Assembly (NCBI GenBank): GCA_031178105.1
Contig: JAPSJX010000017.1
Location: 1 to 33,304, forward strand
DNA from: Agrococcus sp.
Lineage (GTDB): Bacteria > Actinomycetota > Actinomycetes > Actinomycetales > Microbacteriaceae
Length of the DNA stretch: 33,304 nucleotides
Direction of reading: 5' to 3'
Part shown: positions 25,732 through 32,571 of the stretch, in pieces
Layout: each line of letters starts with the position of its first letter
Numbering within the stretch: the first letter of the stretch is position 1
Notes under the pieces: generated by a model
What the model saw: the letters and a program-made list of their open reading frames with translations, nothing else
What the model was told of the DNA's origin: nothing
Database searches by the model: none
Position numbers and translations under genes: made by a program

Positions 25732-25750
25732 CCGGCCCCGCGTGGGCCGG
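25732..25750 (-). terminator. intrinsic terminator after the DUF4307 gene
   Basis: CCGGCCC (25732-25738) and GGGCCGG (25744-25750) form a seven-base stem, directly after the DUF4307 stop. Read on the minus strand it is followed by TTCTTGCAT, a short T-rich tail. It precedes greA by about 20 bases. Confidence 0.6.
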
Positions 25751-25751
25751 C

Positions 25752-26156
25752 TCAGTCAGCATCGTATGTCACCCAGCACTCGGAGACCAAGCCGTTGCTC
25801 GCCGGCTCGCTCGTGCGCACCGCCACCCGGTGGCTGGTGGTGTGCGCGTCGGCCGGCGGCAGGTCGAGCTCGATCCAGCCGACGATGCCATAGGCGGTGT
25901 TGAGCGCCTCGACGGCGCAGGTGACGGGGGTGCCGGCGTCGACGGACACCTCGAACGTCACGACCGTCGTGGTCTCGTCCTCGACGACGTAGCCGATGGT
26001 GCGCGACTGCAGCTGCGTCGAGGCGGGGTCGGTGCCCACCCACCACACCCCTGCGACCGCCGCCAGCAGGATGCCGATCCCGACGATCCAGCCGAGCCTC
26101 CGCTCGCGCCGTGTCCGTGCGCGGGTGCGTCCGTAGCGAGCGTCGAGGTCGGTCAT
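25752..26156 (-). CDS. DUF4307 membrane protein
   Basis: 134 residues. A basic cytoplasmic start (RYGRTRARTRRERR) precedes one membrane helix (about residues 22-42), followed by an extracellular immunoglobulin-like beta domain with two cysteines (VTCAVEALN and SECWVTYD) that probably form a disulphide. This is the DUF4307 family, present in most actinobacteria between greA and mca (compare Rv1081c). No function is known. TAGACT (complement of 26190-26195) is a promoter candidate. Divergent from mca. Confidence 0.85.
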   Translation of the reverse strand: MTDLDARYGRTRARTRRERRLGWIVGIGILLAAVAGVWWVGTDPASTQLQSRTIGYVVEDETTTVVTFEVSVDAGTPVTCAVEALNTAYGIVGWIELDLPPADAHTTSHRVAVRTSEPASNGLVSECWVTYDAD

Positions 26157-26189
26157 CGGGGCCTGTCGTGGGAGGATGGGAGCCTGCCC

Positions 26190-26195
26190 AGTCTA
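26190..26195 (-). promoter_or_regulatory. candidate -10 element of the DUF4307 gene
   Basis: TAGACT on the minus strand, 33 bases before the start codon at 26156; the same hexamer precedes ndh. Confidence 0.35.
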
Positions 26196-26243
26196 GTCGT
26201 CGCGCCGTCCGGTGCGGCCTGCGCGGGCGGGGAAGGAGAGGCC

Positions 26244-27098
26244 GTGCGACGCCTGCTCGCCGTGCATGCGCACCCCGACGACGAGTCGAGCAAGGGCGCC
26301 GGGACGTTGGCCCGCTACGCGGCCGAGGGCGCCCAGGTGACGGTGGTCTCCTGCACCGGCGGCGAGAGCGGCAGCGTGCTGAACGAGCGGTTCGAGCCGA
26401 AGCACCGGGCCCTCCGCGACATGACCGGGCTCCGCCGCGTCGAGATGGAACAGGCGCGGGCGGCGCTCGGCGTCGACCACGTGTGGCTCGGCTATGTCGA
26501 CTCCGGCCTGCCCGACGAGGGCGAGCCGCTCCGCGACCTGTCGTTCGCCACCCTGCCGCTCGAGATCTCCGGCCGCCCGCTCGTGCGGCTCATCCGCCGG
26601 CTGCGCCCGCAGGTCGTGGTGACCTACGACGAGACCGGCGGCTACCCGCACCCCGACCACATCCGCTGCCACGAGGTGACGATGTGGGCCGTCGAGCACG
26701 CGGCGGCAGGGTTGCCCGAGCTCGGCGAGCCGTGGGAGGTGCAGAAGGTGTACTTCGACCGGAGCATGAGCGGTGCCCGGCTGCGCGCCCTGCTCGCGGC
26801 GGTCGAGGCCGCGACGCCGGACGACGATCGGCTCCCGTTCATGCGCGAGTGGGCCGAGCGGCTCGGCGAGCGCGGCGAGACCATGACCACGCGCGTCGAT
26901 GTCGGGCCGCACCTCGCCGCGCGCGACAGCGCCCTCCGCGCGCACGCGAGCCAGGTCGAGCCGGACTCGCGCTTCTTCTTCTGGCCCCACGAGCTGCTGC
27001 TCGGCACCTGGCCGACCGACGACTACGAGCTGGCGCGGTCGCGCGCGACGCACGCCCTGCCGGAGGACGACCTGTTCGCGGGCGTCGAGGAGGACTGA
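26244..27098 (+). CDS. mca: mycothiol S-conjugate amidase
   Basis: 284 residues. It cleaves mycothiol S-conjugates so that the mercapturic acid is exported, a detoxification route specific to actinobacteria. The zinc site is visible: AHPDDE (His10, Asp13) and HPDH (His136-His139) in GGYPHPDHIRCHE. It is in the LmbE/PIG-L deacetylase fold. The start GTG follows AAGGAG (26233-26238). The end FFFWPHELLLGTWPTDDYELA and the small partner gene that overlaps it (TGATG) favour Mca over the related deacetylase MshB, though the two are hard to part by eye. Confidence 0.9.
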   Translation: MRRLLAVHAHPDDESSKGAGTLARYAAEGAQVTVVSCTGGESGSVLNERFEPKHRALRDMTGLRRVEMEQARAALGVDHVWLGYVDSGLPDEGEPLRDLSFATLPLEISGRPLVRLIRRLRPQVVVTYDETGGYPHPDHIRCHEVTMWAVEHAAAGLPELGEPWEVQKVYFDRSMSGARLRALLAAVEAATPDDDRLPFMREWAERLGERGETMTTRVDVGPHLAARDSALRAHASQVEPDSRFFFWPHELLLGTWPTDDYELARSRATHALPEDDLFAGVEED

Positions 27099-27409
27099 TG
27101 GAGATCCGGATCGCGCAGCCGCTGCCCTTCGACGCCAACCAGGTGACGCCGGGCGTGATCGGGTTCGCGGCGACCGTGCTGGTCGCGGTCGCGGTGATGC
27201 TGCTCATGTGGGACTTCAACCGCCGCGTACGGCGCATCAACGACCGCGCGCACATCAAGGAGCGCATCGAGGCGGAGCTCGCGGAGCGCGAAGCGGAGCA
27301 CGGCCGGGTCGCCGACGCCGCAGGCGGGACCGCGGCGGCCGAGGCGTCGCCCCAGCAGCCGGACGCACCGGACGCAGCCGCCGACGACACCCCCCAGCGC
27401 AGCGCGTAG
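27098..27409 (+). CDS. small single-span membrane protein downstream of mca
   Basis: 103 residues. A short N terminus precedes one membrane helix (about residues 19-38, VIGFAATVLVAVAVMLLMWD), then a basic charged helix NRRVRRINDRAHIKERIEAE and a disordered Ala/Pro/Asp tail. The ATG overlaps the mca stop, so they are co-translated. Similar small proteins follow mca in other actinobacteria (compare Rv1083). The function is unknown; a membrane partner for mycothiol conjugate processing is only a guess from linkage. Confidence 0.8.
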   Translation: MEIRIAQPLPFDANQVTPGVIGFAATVLVAVAVMLLMWDFNRRVRRINDRAHIKERIEAELAEREAEHGRVADAAGGTAAAEASPQQPDAPDAAADDTPQRSA

Positions 27410-27452
27410 GCCCAGGAGCCGGCGGCGCGCGGGAGCTCGGCACCCTCGCCCG

Positions 27453-27489
27453 CAGGGCAGCGCCCTGAGAGCACCGCCCTCAGAGCACC
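27453..27489. repeat. hairpin and 14-bp tandem duplication at the end of the Rv3235-like gene
   Basis: CAGGGC (27453-27458) pairs with GCCCTG (27462-27467). The 14 bases GCCCTGAGAGCACC (27462-27475) are repeated with one change at 27476-27489, and the minus-strand stop codon lies in the second copy. The hairpin could end transcripts from both sides. Confidence 0.55.
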
Positions 27490-27887
27490 GCGAGCGCCGT
27501 CGCGCGCCAGTGGTCGTCGAGACCCTCGAGCCGGATCGCCACCGCGCGCGAACGGCCTGCAGCCCGCACCACGACCGCGCCCTCGACCACGCCGTCGGCG
27601 GCGTGGCATGCGCGCACGCTGCGGATCGCGAACTCCGGCACCGACCGGTCGCGCAGCCTCGCACGAGCGCGCCGCGCCGTCAGCGCGCGCTGCACCAGCT
27701 GGTCATAGGTGGGTTCGGTCACCCAGCGCGCGATCTGCTGGACATCGCGCACGCCCAGCAGGATCTCGATCACGCTCGTGGCCAGGTTCTCGAGCAGCGA
27801 GACCGGGTCGGGCAGCCCCTCGGAGGAGCATGGCTGGAAGTCGAAGAACTCCTCGGCGTCCACCGAGGTCATTCGCTGTCGCGTCAC
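27480..27887 (-). CDS. Rv3235-like conserved actinobacterial protein
   Basis: 135 residues from the GTG at 27887, chosen because GAGGGG lies eight bases upstream and because the open frame further upstream is made of tandem repeats. The core is DPVSLLENLATSVIEILLGVRDVQQIARWVTEPTYDQLVQRALTARRAR, then VRACHAADGVVEGAVVVRAAGRSRAVAIRLEGLDDHWRATAL. This pattern is that of the Rv3235 family, found near secA, pdtaS and whiB1 in many actinobacteria; its function is not known to me. No membrane segment. Divergent from an unknown gene across a repeat-containing spacer. Confidence 0.8.
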   Translation of the reverse strand: MTRQRMTSVDAEEFFDFQPCSSEGLPDPVSLLENLATSVIEILLGVRDVQQIARWVTEPTYDQLVQRALTARRARARLRDRSVPEFAIRSVRACHAADGVVEGAVVVRAAGRSRAVAIRLEGLDDHWRATALAVL

Positions 27888-27910
27888 TGCGCCGCCCCCT
27901 CGCAACCGGC

Positions 27911-27960
27911 CCTGCATGCGGACGTGCATGCGGCCCTGCATCCGGGCCGTGCATCCGGCC
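27911..27960. repeat. four 12-13 bp tandem repeats in a divergent spacer
   Basis: TGCAT occurs at 27913, 27925, 27937 and 27950, each followed by SCGG and preceded by CC or CG (for example CCTGCATGCGG and CGTGCATCCGG). The spacing of 12, 12 and 13 gives an iteron-like array between the divergent genes at 27887 and 28040. Confidence 0.65.
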
Positions 27961-28012
27961 TGGGCCCGGCCGACGTCCCGCTGTGGCGACGCCGTGTGCG
28001 GGAGAAGATAGA

Positions 28013-28038
28013 CCCATCCCCGAAGGTGAGGGGATGGG
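28013..28038 (+). promoter_or_regulatory. nine-base hairpin over the start of the 28040 gene
   Basis: CCCATCCCC (28013-28021) and GGGGATGGG (28030-28038) pair perfectly; the loop GAAGGTGA holds the Shine-Dalgarno and the right arm includes the ATG at 28034. It could gate translation, or it could mean that the ATG at 28040, just past the stem, is the true start. Confidence 0.55.
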
Positions 28039-28039
28039 C

Positions 28040-28666
28040 ATGTCGCGCCTGTGGAGAACCCGGCACGGCCGCGCGGAGCCCGTCGGTAGATTCGCCGACG
28101 TGCGGTTCGACGACCTGTTCGACGACCTCGAGAGCCAGCTCGAGGCCGAGCTCGGAGCGGAGCGCCGCGACCTCGAGGCGGAGGAGGAGCGCTTCCGCGT
28201 CGGCAGGCTCGAGCTGCGCGACCGCATCGCCGCAGCCCCGAAGCAGCTCGACCTGACGCTGCGCGGCGGCGACCGGCTGCGGTTGCGGCGCATGGCGCTC
28301 GGGCGCGACTGGCTGAACGGCATCGTGCTCGAGGGCGCGCCCGTCGAGACCGGGGCGCTCGTGCCGCTCCACGCGATCTCGAGCGTCGCCGTCGACGCGG
28401 ACGCGGTCGCCGCGTCGCTGCGGGGCGCGCCCGCCGGCGACCTGCAGGCCCGGCTCAGCTTCGCGTTCGCGCTGCGCGACCTCGCGCGCCGCCGGGCGTC
28501 GGTGATCCTCGAGGGGCCGAGACCGGCCGCGGGCACCATCGACCGGGTCGGCCGCGACCACCTGGACCTGGCGGAGCACGAGCCCGGGCAGCCGCCGCGG
28601 CTCGGCACCGTGCGGTCCTGGCGGATCGTGCCCTTCGCCGCGTTCGATTGGGTGCGGCTGCCCTGA
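28040..28666 (+). CDS. unknown cytoplasmic protein
   Basis: 208 residues from ATG 28040 (or 210 from 28034). The N terminus is basic (MSRLWRTRHGR), followed by a charged helical stretch rich in Glu/Arg (about residues 17-60, FDDLFDDLESQLEAELGAERRDLEAEEERF), then a beta-rich part with LDLTLRGGDRLRLRRMALGRDWLNG and two repeats of similar RRR...ILEG texture near residue 150. No known domain recognised and no signal peptide. It lies in the conserved actinobacterial secA-pdtaS interval, where such unknown genes recur. Convergent with the small HTH gene, 14 bases away. Confidence 0.7.
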   Translation: MSRLWRTRHGRAEPVGRFADVRFDDLFDDLESQLEAELGAERRDLEAEEERFRVGRLELRDRIAAAPKQLDLTLRGGDRLRLRRMALGRDWLNGIVLEGAPVETGALVPLHAISSVAVDADAVAASLRGAPAGDLQARLSFAFALRDLARRRASVILEGPRPAAGTIDRVGRDHLDLAEHEPGQPPRLGTVRSWRIVPFAAFDWVRLP

Positions 28667-28680
28667 GCGCCGCGGCGCGG

Positions 28681-28929
28681 TCAGCGACCTCCGAAGAGGT
28701 TGGCGATGCTCGCCGCCTGCGCCTGCCGCCACAGCCCGCGACGCCGCTCGAGCTCGAGCGCACGCTCCACCCACGCCTGCACCTCGTCGTCGGCGACCCG
28801 CCACGCGCCGCGCACGCGCAGCCCCTGGAGCTCACCCGACTCGAGCAGCTCGACCACCGCGCCCGGCGTGACGCCGAGCAGGTCGGCGACGTCGGCGACG
28901 GCGAGGAATCGACGTGCTTCGTGCTGCAT
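28681..28929 (-). CDS. small helix-turn-helix (excisionase/MerR-like) protein
   Basis: 82 residues. Text FLAVADVADLLGVTPGAVVELLESGELQGLRVRGAWRVADDEVQAWVE is a clear winged-helix HTH_17/excisionase-type DNA-binding domain (about residues 8-55), followed by a short basic helix. Such proteins bind DNA as small transcription factors; the BldC family is the best-known actinobacterial relative, though this differs in sequence. The start at 28929 has the leaderless-type spacing CAGAAT, six bases, ATG on the minus strand. It is divergent from the SAF-domain gene 108 bases away and might control it; that is inference only. Confidence 0.85.
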   Translation of the reverse strand: MQHEARRFLAVADVADLLGVTPGAVVELLESGELQGLRVRGAWRVADDEVQAWVERALELERRRGLWRQAQAASIANLFGGR

Positions 28930-28935
28930 GGCCCC

Positions 28936-28941
28936 ATTCTG
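28936..28941 (-). promoter_or_regulatory. candidate -10 of a leaderless HTH-gene transcript
   Basis: CAGAAT on the minus strand is followed by GGGGCC and the ATG at 28929. It keeps the essential A and T and the six-base spacing of the other leaderless candidates. Confidence 0.35.
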
Positions 28942-29036
28942 AGCCAGTCCCGCTTCGCGGGAGCGGAGGCTGTGGAGAACTGCAGCGACGTGCGCCGTCG
29001 ACCTGCGAGCGTGGTCGCTCGACGAGGGAGGGCCGC

Positions 29037-29648
29037 ATGGCAGCGCGTCGCACCTGGATGGATCCGAGGCTCGCGATCGGCATCGTGCTGGTGCTCGCGT
29101 CGCTCACCGGGGTGTGGCTCGTGGTGCAGCAGTCGACGCGCACCGAGGCGGTGTGGTCGGCGACGCGTACGCTGCTCCCGGGCGAGACGATCGCCGAGGG
29201 CGATGTGGAGCAGACGCCGGTGCGCATGCCGCAGACGCGGGAGCGCTACCTGGAGGGGTCGACCGACCCGGTCGGCCTCGTCGTCGCGGCCGCCGTGGGC
29301 GAGGGCGAGGCGGTGCCGCGGCGAGCCGTCGGACAGGCGGCGAGCGCGGACCGCGCGGCCGTGGTGATCGACGTCGACGGGGCACTGCCGCGCGCCGTCC
29401 GCGCGGGCACGCTCGTCGACGTCTGGACCGCGGCGCCGACGCAGGAGGGGTTCGCGCCACCGGAGGTGCTCGTCGACGACGCGATCGTCGTGGGCGTGCT
29501 CGAGGACGAGGGGCTGCTGGCGTCGGCGGAGGCGCAGCTCGAGCTGCTCGTGCCGCTCGACCAGACCGCGCCGCTCCTCGAGGCGATGTCGAACGAGCAC
29601 GCGCTCAGCGTCGTGCCGCTCGCGCAGCCGGTGGGGCAGGCGCCGTGA
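29037..29648 (+). CDS. SAF-domain (CpaB-like) membrane protein
   Basis: 203 residues. One membrane helix (about 12-31) anchors an extracellular SAF domain (about 42-110, LLPGETIAEGDVEQTPVRMP then VGEGEAVPRRAV), the beta-clip fold of CpaB/RcpC and FlgA-type pilus proteins. The second half (LVDVWTAAPTQEG ... VVGVLEDEGLLASAEAQLELLVPLDQTAPLLEAM) continues the CpaB pattern. The ATG has GAGGGAGG five to ten bases upstream. The stop overlaps the start of a CpaE/ParA-like ATPase (GTGA). In Tad pilus systems CpaB and CpaE act together, but no CpaA, CpaC, CpaF, TadB/C or pilin is present here. Confidence 0.82.
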   Translation: MAARRTWMDPRLAIGIVLVLASLTGVWLVVQQSTRTEAVWSATRTLLPGETIAEGDVEQTPVRMPQTRERYLEGSTDPVGLVVAAAVGEGEAVPRRAVGQAASADRAAVVIDVDGALPRAVRAGTLVDVWTAAPTQEGFAPPEVLVDDAIVVGVLEDEGLLASAEAQLELLVPLDQTAPLLEAMSNEHALSVVPLAQPVGQAP

Positions 29649-30895
29649 TCGGCATCGCGGTCTCGGCCGCGCTCGAGCGGGAGGACGCGATCGTCCGCGA
29701 GGCCGCGCGGCACGGTCACCGCGTCGTCATGCGCGCGGCGACGGCCGACGACCTCGTCGAGCGACTGGCCGCCCGCGGTCCCGACGCGGAGCCGCGCATC
29801 GACCTCGTCCTCGTCGTGGCGGACGCGCTGCACGCGAGCAGGCGGCTCGTCGACGCCTGCGACGAGCGCGGACTGCGGCTCGTCGCGCTCGCCGACGATG
29901 CCGCGGAGCGCGCCCGCGCTGAGACGCTCGGGCTCGAGACGGTGGCGTGGGCCGACGGCTTCCGAGCGGTGGAGGCGGCGGTGACTCCGGGGACGGGCGC
30001 GGCGTCACCGCCGGAGCGCCCCCGGGGCCGGGTCGTCGTCGTCTGGGGGCCGGCCGGTGCGCCTGGTCGCACGACCGCGGCCATCGCCCTCGCAGCGGAG
30101 CTCGCCGCGCTGGGCAGGCGCGTCGCGCTCGTCGACGCCGACACCACGAGCGCGGCCATCGCCCCGGCGCTCGCGCTGCTCGACGAGTCGCCCGGGTTCG
30201 CGGCGGCGGCCCGGCTGGCACGCGCCGGCAGCCTCACGGTCGACGAGCTCGACCGCATCGCCCAGCTCGTGCAGACTTCCGGTGGCGTCGTGCGGGTGCT
30301 GACCGGTATCGGGCGCCCCAGCCGGTGGCCGGAGCTCGGCGCCGACCGGGTCGCAGCGGTGCTCGCGCGGTGCCGGGACTGGACCGACATCACGGTGGTC
30401 GACGTGGCCGCGAGCCTCGAGCGCGACGAGGAGATCTCGAGCGATCTCTTCGCCCCGCGTCGCCACGCGGCGACGATCACGGCGCTCGAGGGCGCCGACG
30501 AGGTCGTCGTGGTGGCGGGCGGCGACCCGGTCGGGGTCGCGCGGCTCGTGCGAGCGCTGCCGGAGCTGCGCGAGCTCGCGCCGCAGGCCCGGCTGCGCGT
30601 CGTGGTGAACAAGGTGCGGGCCGGCGCGATGGGCGTGGCGCCCGAGCGCGCGGTGCGCGAGACGCTGCGGCGGCTCGGGCAGATCACGCCGGAGGCGTGC
30701 TGGCCCTTCGACGGGCGCGCAGCCGACGCCGCGCTGCTCGAGGGGAGGGTGCTCCTCGACGTCGCCGGCCGATCGCGCCTGCGGCGACGCGTGCAGGAGC
30801 TCGCCGTCGCGCTGCTGCCCGACGAGCCGCCGCGCCGCGCCGCGCTGCGTGCCGCGGAGCGTCCTCGGCGCAGCTGGCGCGCGGCCCTCCGCTGA
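29645..30895 (+). CDS. CpaE/ParA-like P-loop ATPase with arginine in Walker A
   Basis: 416 residues. The N-terminal third (about 1-115) resembles a receiver-like or CpaE N-terminal domain. The ATPase core begins at WGPAGAPGRTTAAIALA with the P-loop at 135-144; the usual Walker Lys is Arg142. Walker A' is LVDADTT near 163 and Walker B DITVVDVAAS near 253. A basic C-terminal tail (RRAALRAAERPRRSWRAALR) could bind DNA or membrane. The gene overlaps the SAF gene by four bases. It is a MinD/ParA-superfamily protein that may place a membrane complex; ATP hydrolysis could be altered by the Lys-to-Arg change. The ORF ends 65 bases before pdtaS. Confidence 0.82.
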   Translation: MIGIAVSAALEREDAIVREAARHGHRVVMRAATADDLVERLAARGPDAEPRIDLVLVVADALHASRRLVDACDERGLRLVALADDAAERARAETLGLETVAWADGFRAVEAAVTPGTGAASPPERPRGRVVVVWGPAGAPGRTTAAIALAAELAALGRRVALVDADTTSAAIAPALALLDESPGFAAAARLARAGSLTVDELDRIAQLVQTSGGVVRVLTGIGRPSRWPELGADRVAAVLARCRDWTDITVVDVAASLERDEEISSDLFAPRRHAATITALEGADEVVVVAGGDPVGVARLVRALPELRELAPQARLRVVVNKVRAGAMGVAPERAVRETLRRLGQITPEACWPFDGRAADAALLEGRVLLDVAGRSRLRRRVQELAVALLPDEPPRRAALRAAERPRRSWRAALR

Positions 30896-30947
30896 CCGCC
30901 GCTCGTCGAGGGTCGCTGCCCCGCATCTGCCGCGAAGGCGCCCGCGC

Positions 30948-30953
30948 TAGGCT
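30948..30953 (+). promoter_or_regulatory. candidate -10 of a leaderless pdtaS transcript
   Basis: TAGGCT, six bases (GACCCG), then the GTG at 30960. No Shine-Dalgarno. Confidence 0.45.
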
Positions 30954-30959
30954 GACCCG

Positions 30960-32468
30960 GTGACGAGCCTGACGTCGATCGCCCAGCGCTACGGACGAGT
31001 GAGCGAGCAGGACATGCAGTGGCTGCACCGCCTCGTGGCCGACTTCCAGCTGCTGGCCGACCTCGCGATCGGCGACATCGTGCTCTGGCTGCCGACCGGC
31101 GACGACGACGGCTACATCGCCGTCCAGCACGCGCGGCCCGCGGGCGCCGCGACCCTCTTCTACCGCGACATCGTGGGCCAGCCGGTGCGCAACTCGTGGC
31201 GCGAGCAGGTCGGCCGCGCCTACGAGGAGGGCGTCTCGCTCGACGCGGACTCGCCCGAGTGGGGCGTCGAGACCGATGCGAAGGTCAAGGCGTTCCCGGT
31301 GCGCCGTCGTGAGGCCGAGCCGTCCACGGTGCTCGTCGAGCGTCCGATCGCCGTCATCACCCGGCACGCGAACCATGCCGACACCCGCAGCGCGGGCAGG
31401 CAGGAGCGCACCTTCCGCGAGTGCGCGGGGGAGCTGTTCCGGATGATCGCCGACGGCGACTTCCCGGACCAGGCGGCGCCGAGTGGTCCCCGACGCGGCG
31501 CGGCCCGCGCATCCGATGGCCTCATCCGGCTCGACCAGGCGGGCATGGTGACGTTCGCGAGCCCGAACGCCCTCTCCGCCTTCACCCGCCTCGGCTTCCG
31601 GGGCGAGCTCGAGGGCGAGTCGCTCGCAGAGATCACGACCGAGCTCATCGACGAGTCGCACGAGGTCGATGAGGCGCTGCCGCTCGTCGTCACGGGGCGT
31701 GCCCCGTGGCGCACCGACATCGAGACGCGCTCGGTGACGCTGTCGCTGCGGGCGGTGCCGCTGCGCACCCGCGAGACGAGGCTCGGCGCGATCGTGCTCG
31801 TGCGCGACGTCACCGACATGCGCGTGCAGGAGCAGACGCTCATCACGAAGGACGCGACGATCCGCGAGATCCACCACCGCGTCAAGAACAACCTGCAGAC
31901 GGTCGCGGCGCTGCTGCGCATCCAGTCGCGGCGCACGAAGAGCGTCGAGGCGCGCACCGCGCTGCAGGACGCGGAGCGCCGCGTCTCGTCCATCGCGGTC
32001 GTGCACGACACGCTCTCGGAGGGGCTCAGCCAGTCGGTCGACTTCGATGCGGTGTTCGACCGGTCGATGAAGCTCACCTCCGAGCTCGCGTCCATCCACG
32101 GCGCGCAGGTGCGCACGGAGCGCAACGGATCGTTCGGCGTGCTGCCGAGCGGCTATGCGACGCCGCTCGCGCTCGCGCTCACCGAGCTCGTCACGAACGC
32201 CGTCGAGCACGGGCTGGTCGGCCGGCAGGACGGGCTCGTGCGCATCACGGCCGACCGCGACGACGGCTGGCTCACGGTGCAGGTGTGCGACAACGGCGCC
32301 GGCCTGCCGCCCGGCCGGGTCGGATCGGGGCTCGGCACCCAGATCGTGAAGACGCTCGTCACCGGTGAGCTCTCGGGGACCATCGACTGGGGAGCGCGGG
32401 CCGAGGAGGGCACCGAGGTGACGGTGAAGGTGCCGATCTCGTACATCCGCGAGGACGACGAGCCCTAG
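30960..32468 (+). CDS. pdtaS: PdtaS-type sensor histidine kinase
   Basis: 502 residues, a cytoplasmic kinase without membrane helices. The order is a GAF-like N-terminal domain (about 1-150), a PAS domain (about 175-285), then the HisKA_2 dimer/phosphoacceptor helix IREIHHRVKNNLQTVAALLRIQSRR with His305 as the predicted phosphorylation site, and an HATPase_c domain with the N box ELVTNAVEHG (from Glu409) and G box CDNGAGLPPG (Asp444). In mycobacteria PdtaS phosphorylates the RNA-binding antiterminator PdtaR; PdtaR is not in the window. WhiB1 follows, convergent, as in related genomes. The start is a GTG with no Shine-Dalgarno, six bases after TAGGCT. Confidence 0.95.
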   Translation: MTSLTSIAQRYGRVSEQDMQWLHRLVADFQLLADLAIGDIVLWLPTGDDDGYIAVQHARPAGAATLFYRDIVGQPVRNSWREQVGRAYEEGVSLDADSPEWGVETDAKVKAFPVRRREAEPSTVLVERPIAVITRHANHADTRSAGRQERTFRECAGELFRMIADGDFPDQAAPSGPRRGAARASDGLIRLDQAGMVTFASPNALSAFTRLGFRGELEGESLAEITTELIDESHEVDEALPLVVTGRAPWRTDIETRSVTLSLRAVPLRTRETRLGAIVLVRDVTDMRVQEQTLITKDATIREIHHRVKNNLQTVAALLRIQSRRTKSVEARTALQDAERRVSSIAVVHDTLSEGLSQSVDFDAVFDRSMKLTSELASIHGAQVRTERNGSFGVLPSGYATPLALALTELVTNAVEHGLVGRQDGLVRITADRDDGWLTVQVCDNGAGLPPGRVGSGLGTQIVKTLVTGELSGTIDWGARAEEGTEVTVKVPISYIREDDEP

Positions 32469-32527
32469 GGGCGACCCGCCCGAGACCGGGACGAGGCCGC
32501 CCTCGGCTGCCTCGCGGGCACGAAGAA

Positions 32528-32553
32528 GCGGGGCCGCCTTCCGGCGACCCCGC
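32528..32553. terminator. terminator hairpin between pdtaS and whiB1
   Basis: GCGGGGCCGCC (32528-32538) and GGCGACCCCGC (32543-32553) form an 11-base stem with one mismatch and a four-base loop. On the minus strand the loop reads GGAA and the stem is followed by TTCTTCG, so it mainly serves whiB1. Confidence 0.65.
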
Positions 32554-32571
32554 TCGATTCCATGCTGCTGC

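Noticed and set aside
27888-27941. N-terminal extension of the Rv3235-like protein (MQGRMHVRMQGR...)
   Set aside because: The 18 codons are just the 12-bp repeats read through, with no Shine-Dalgarno; the GTG at 27887 has GAGGGG at good spacing.
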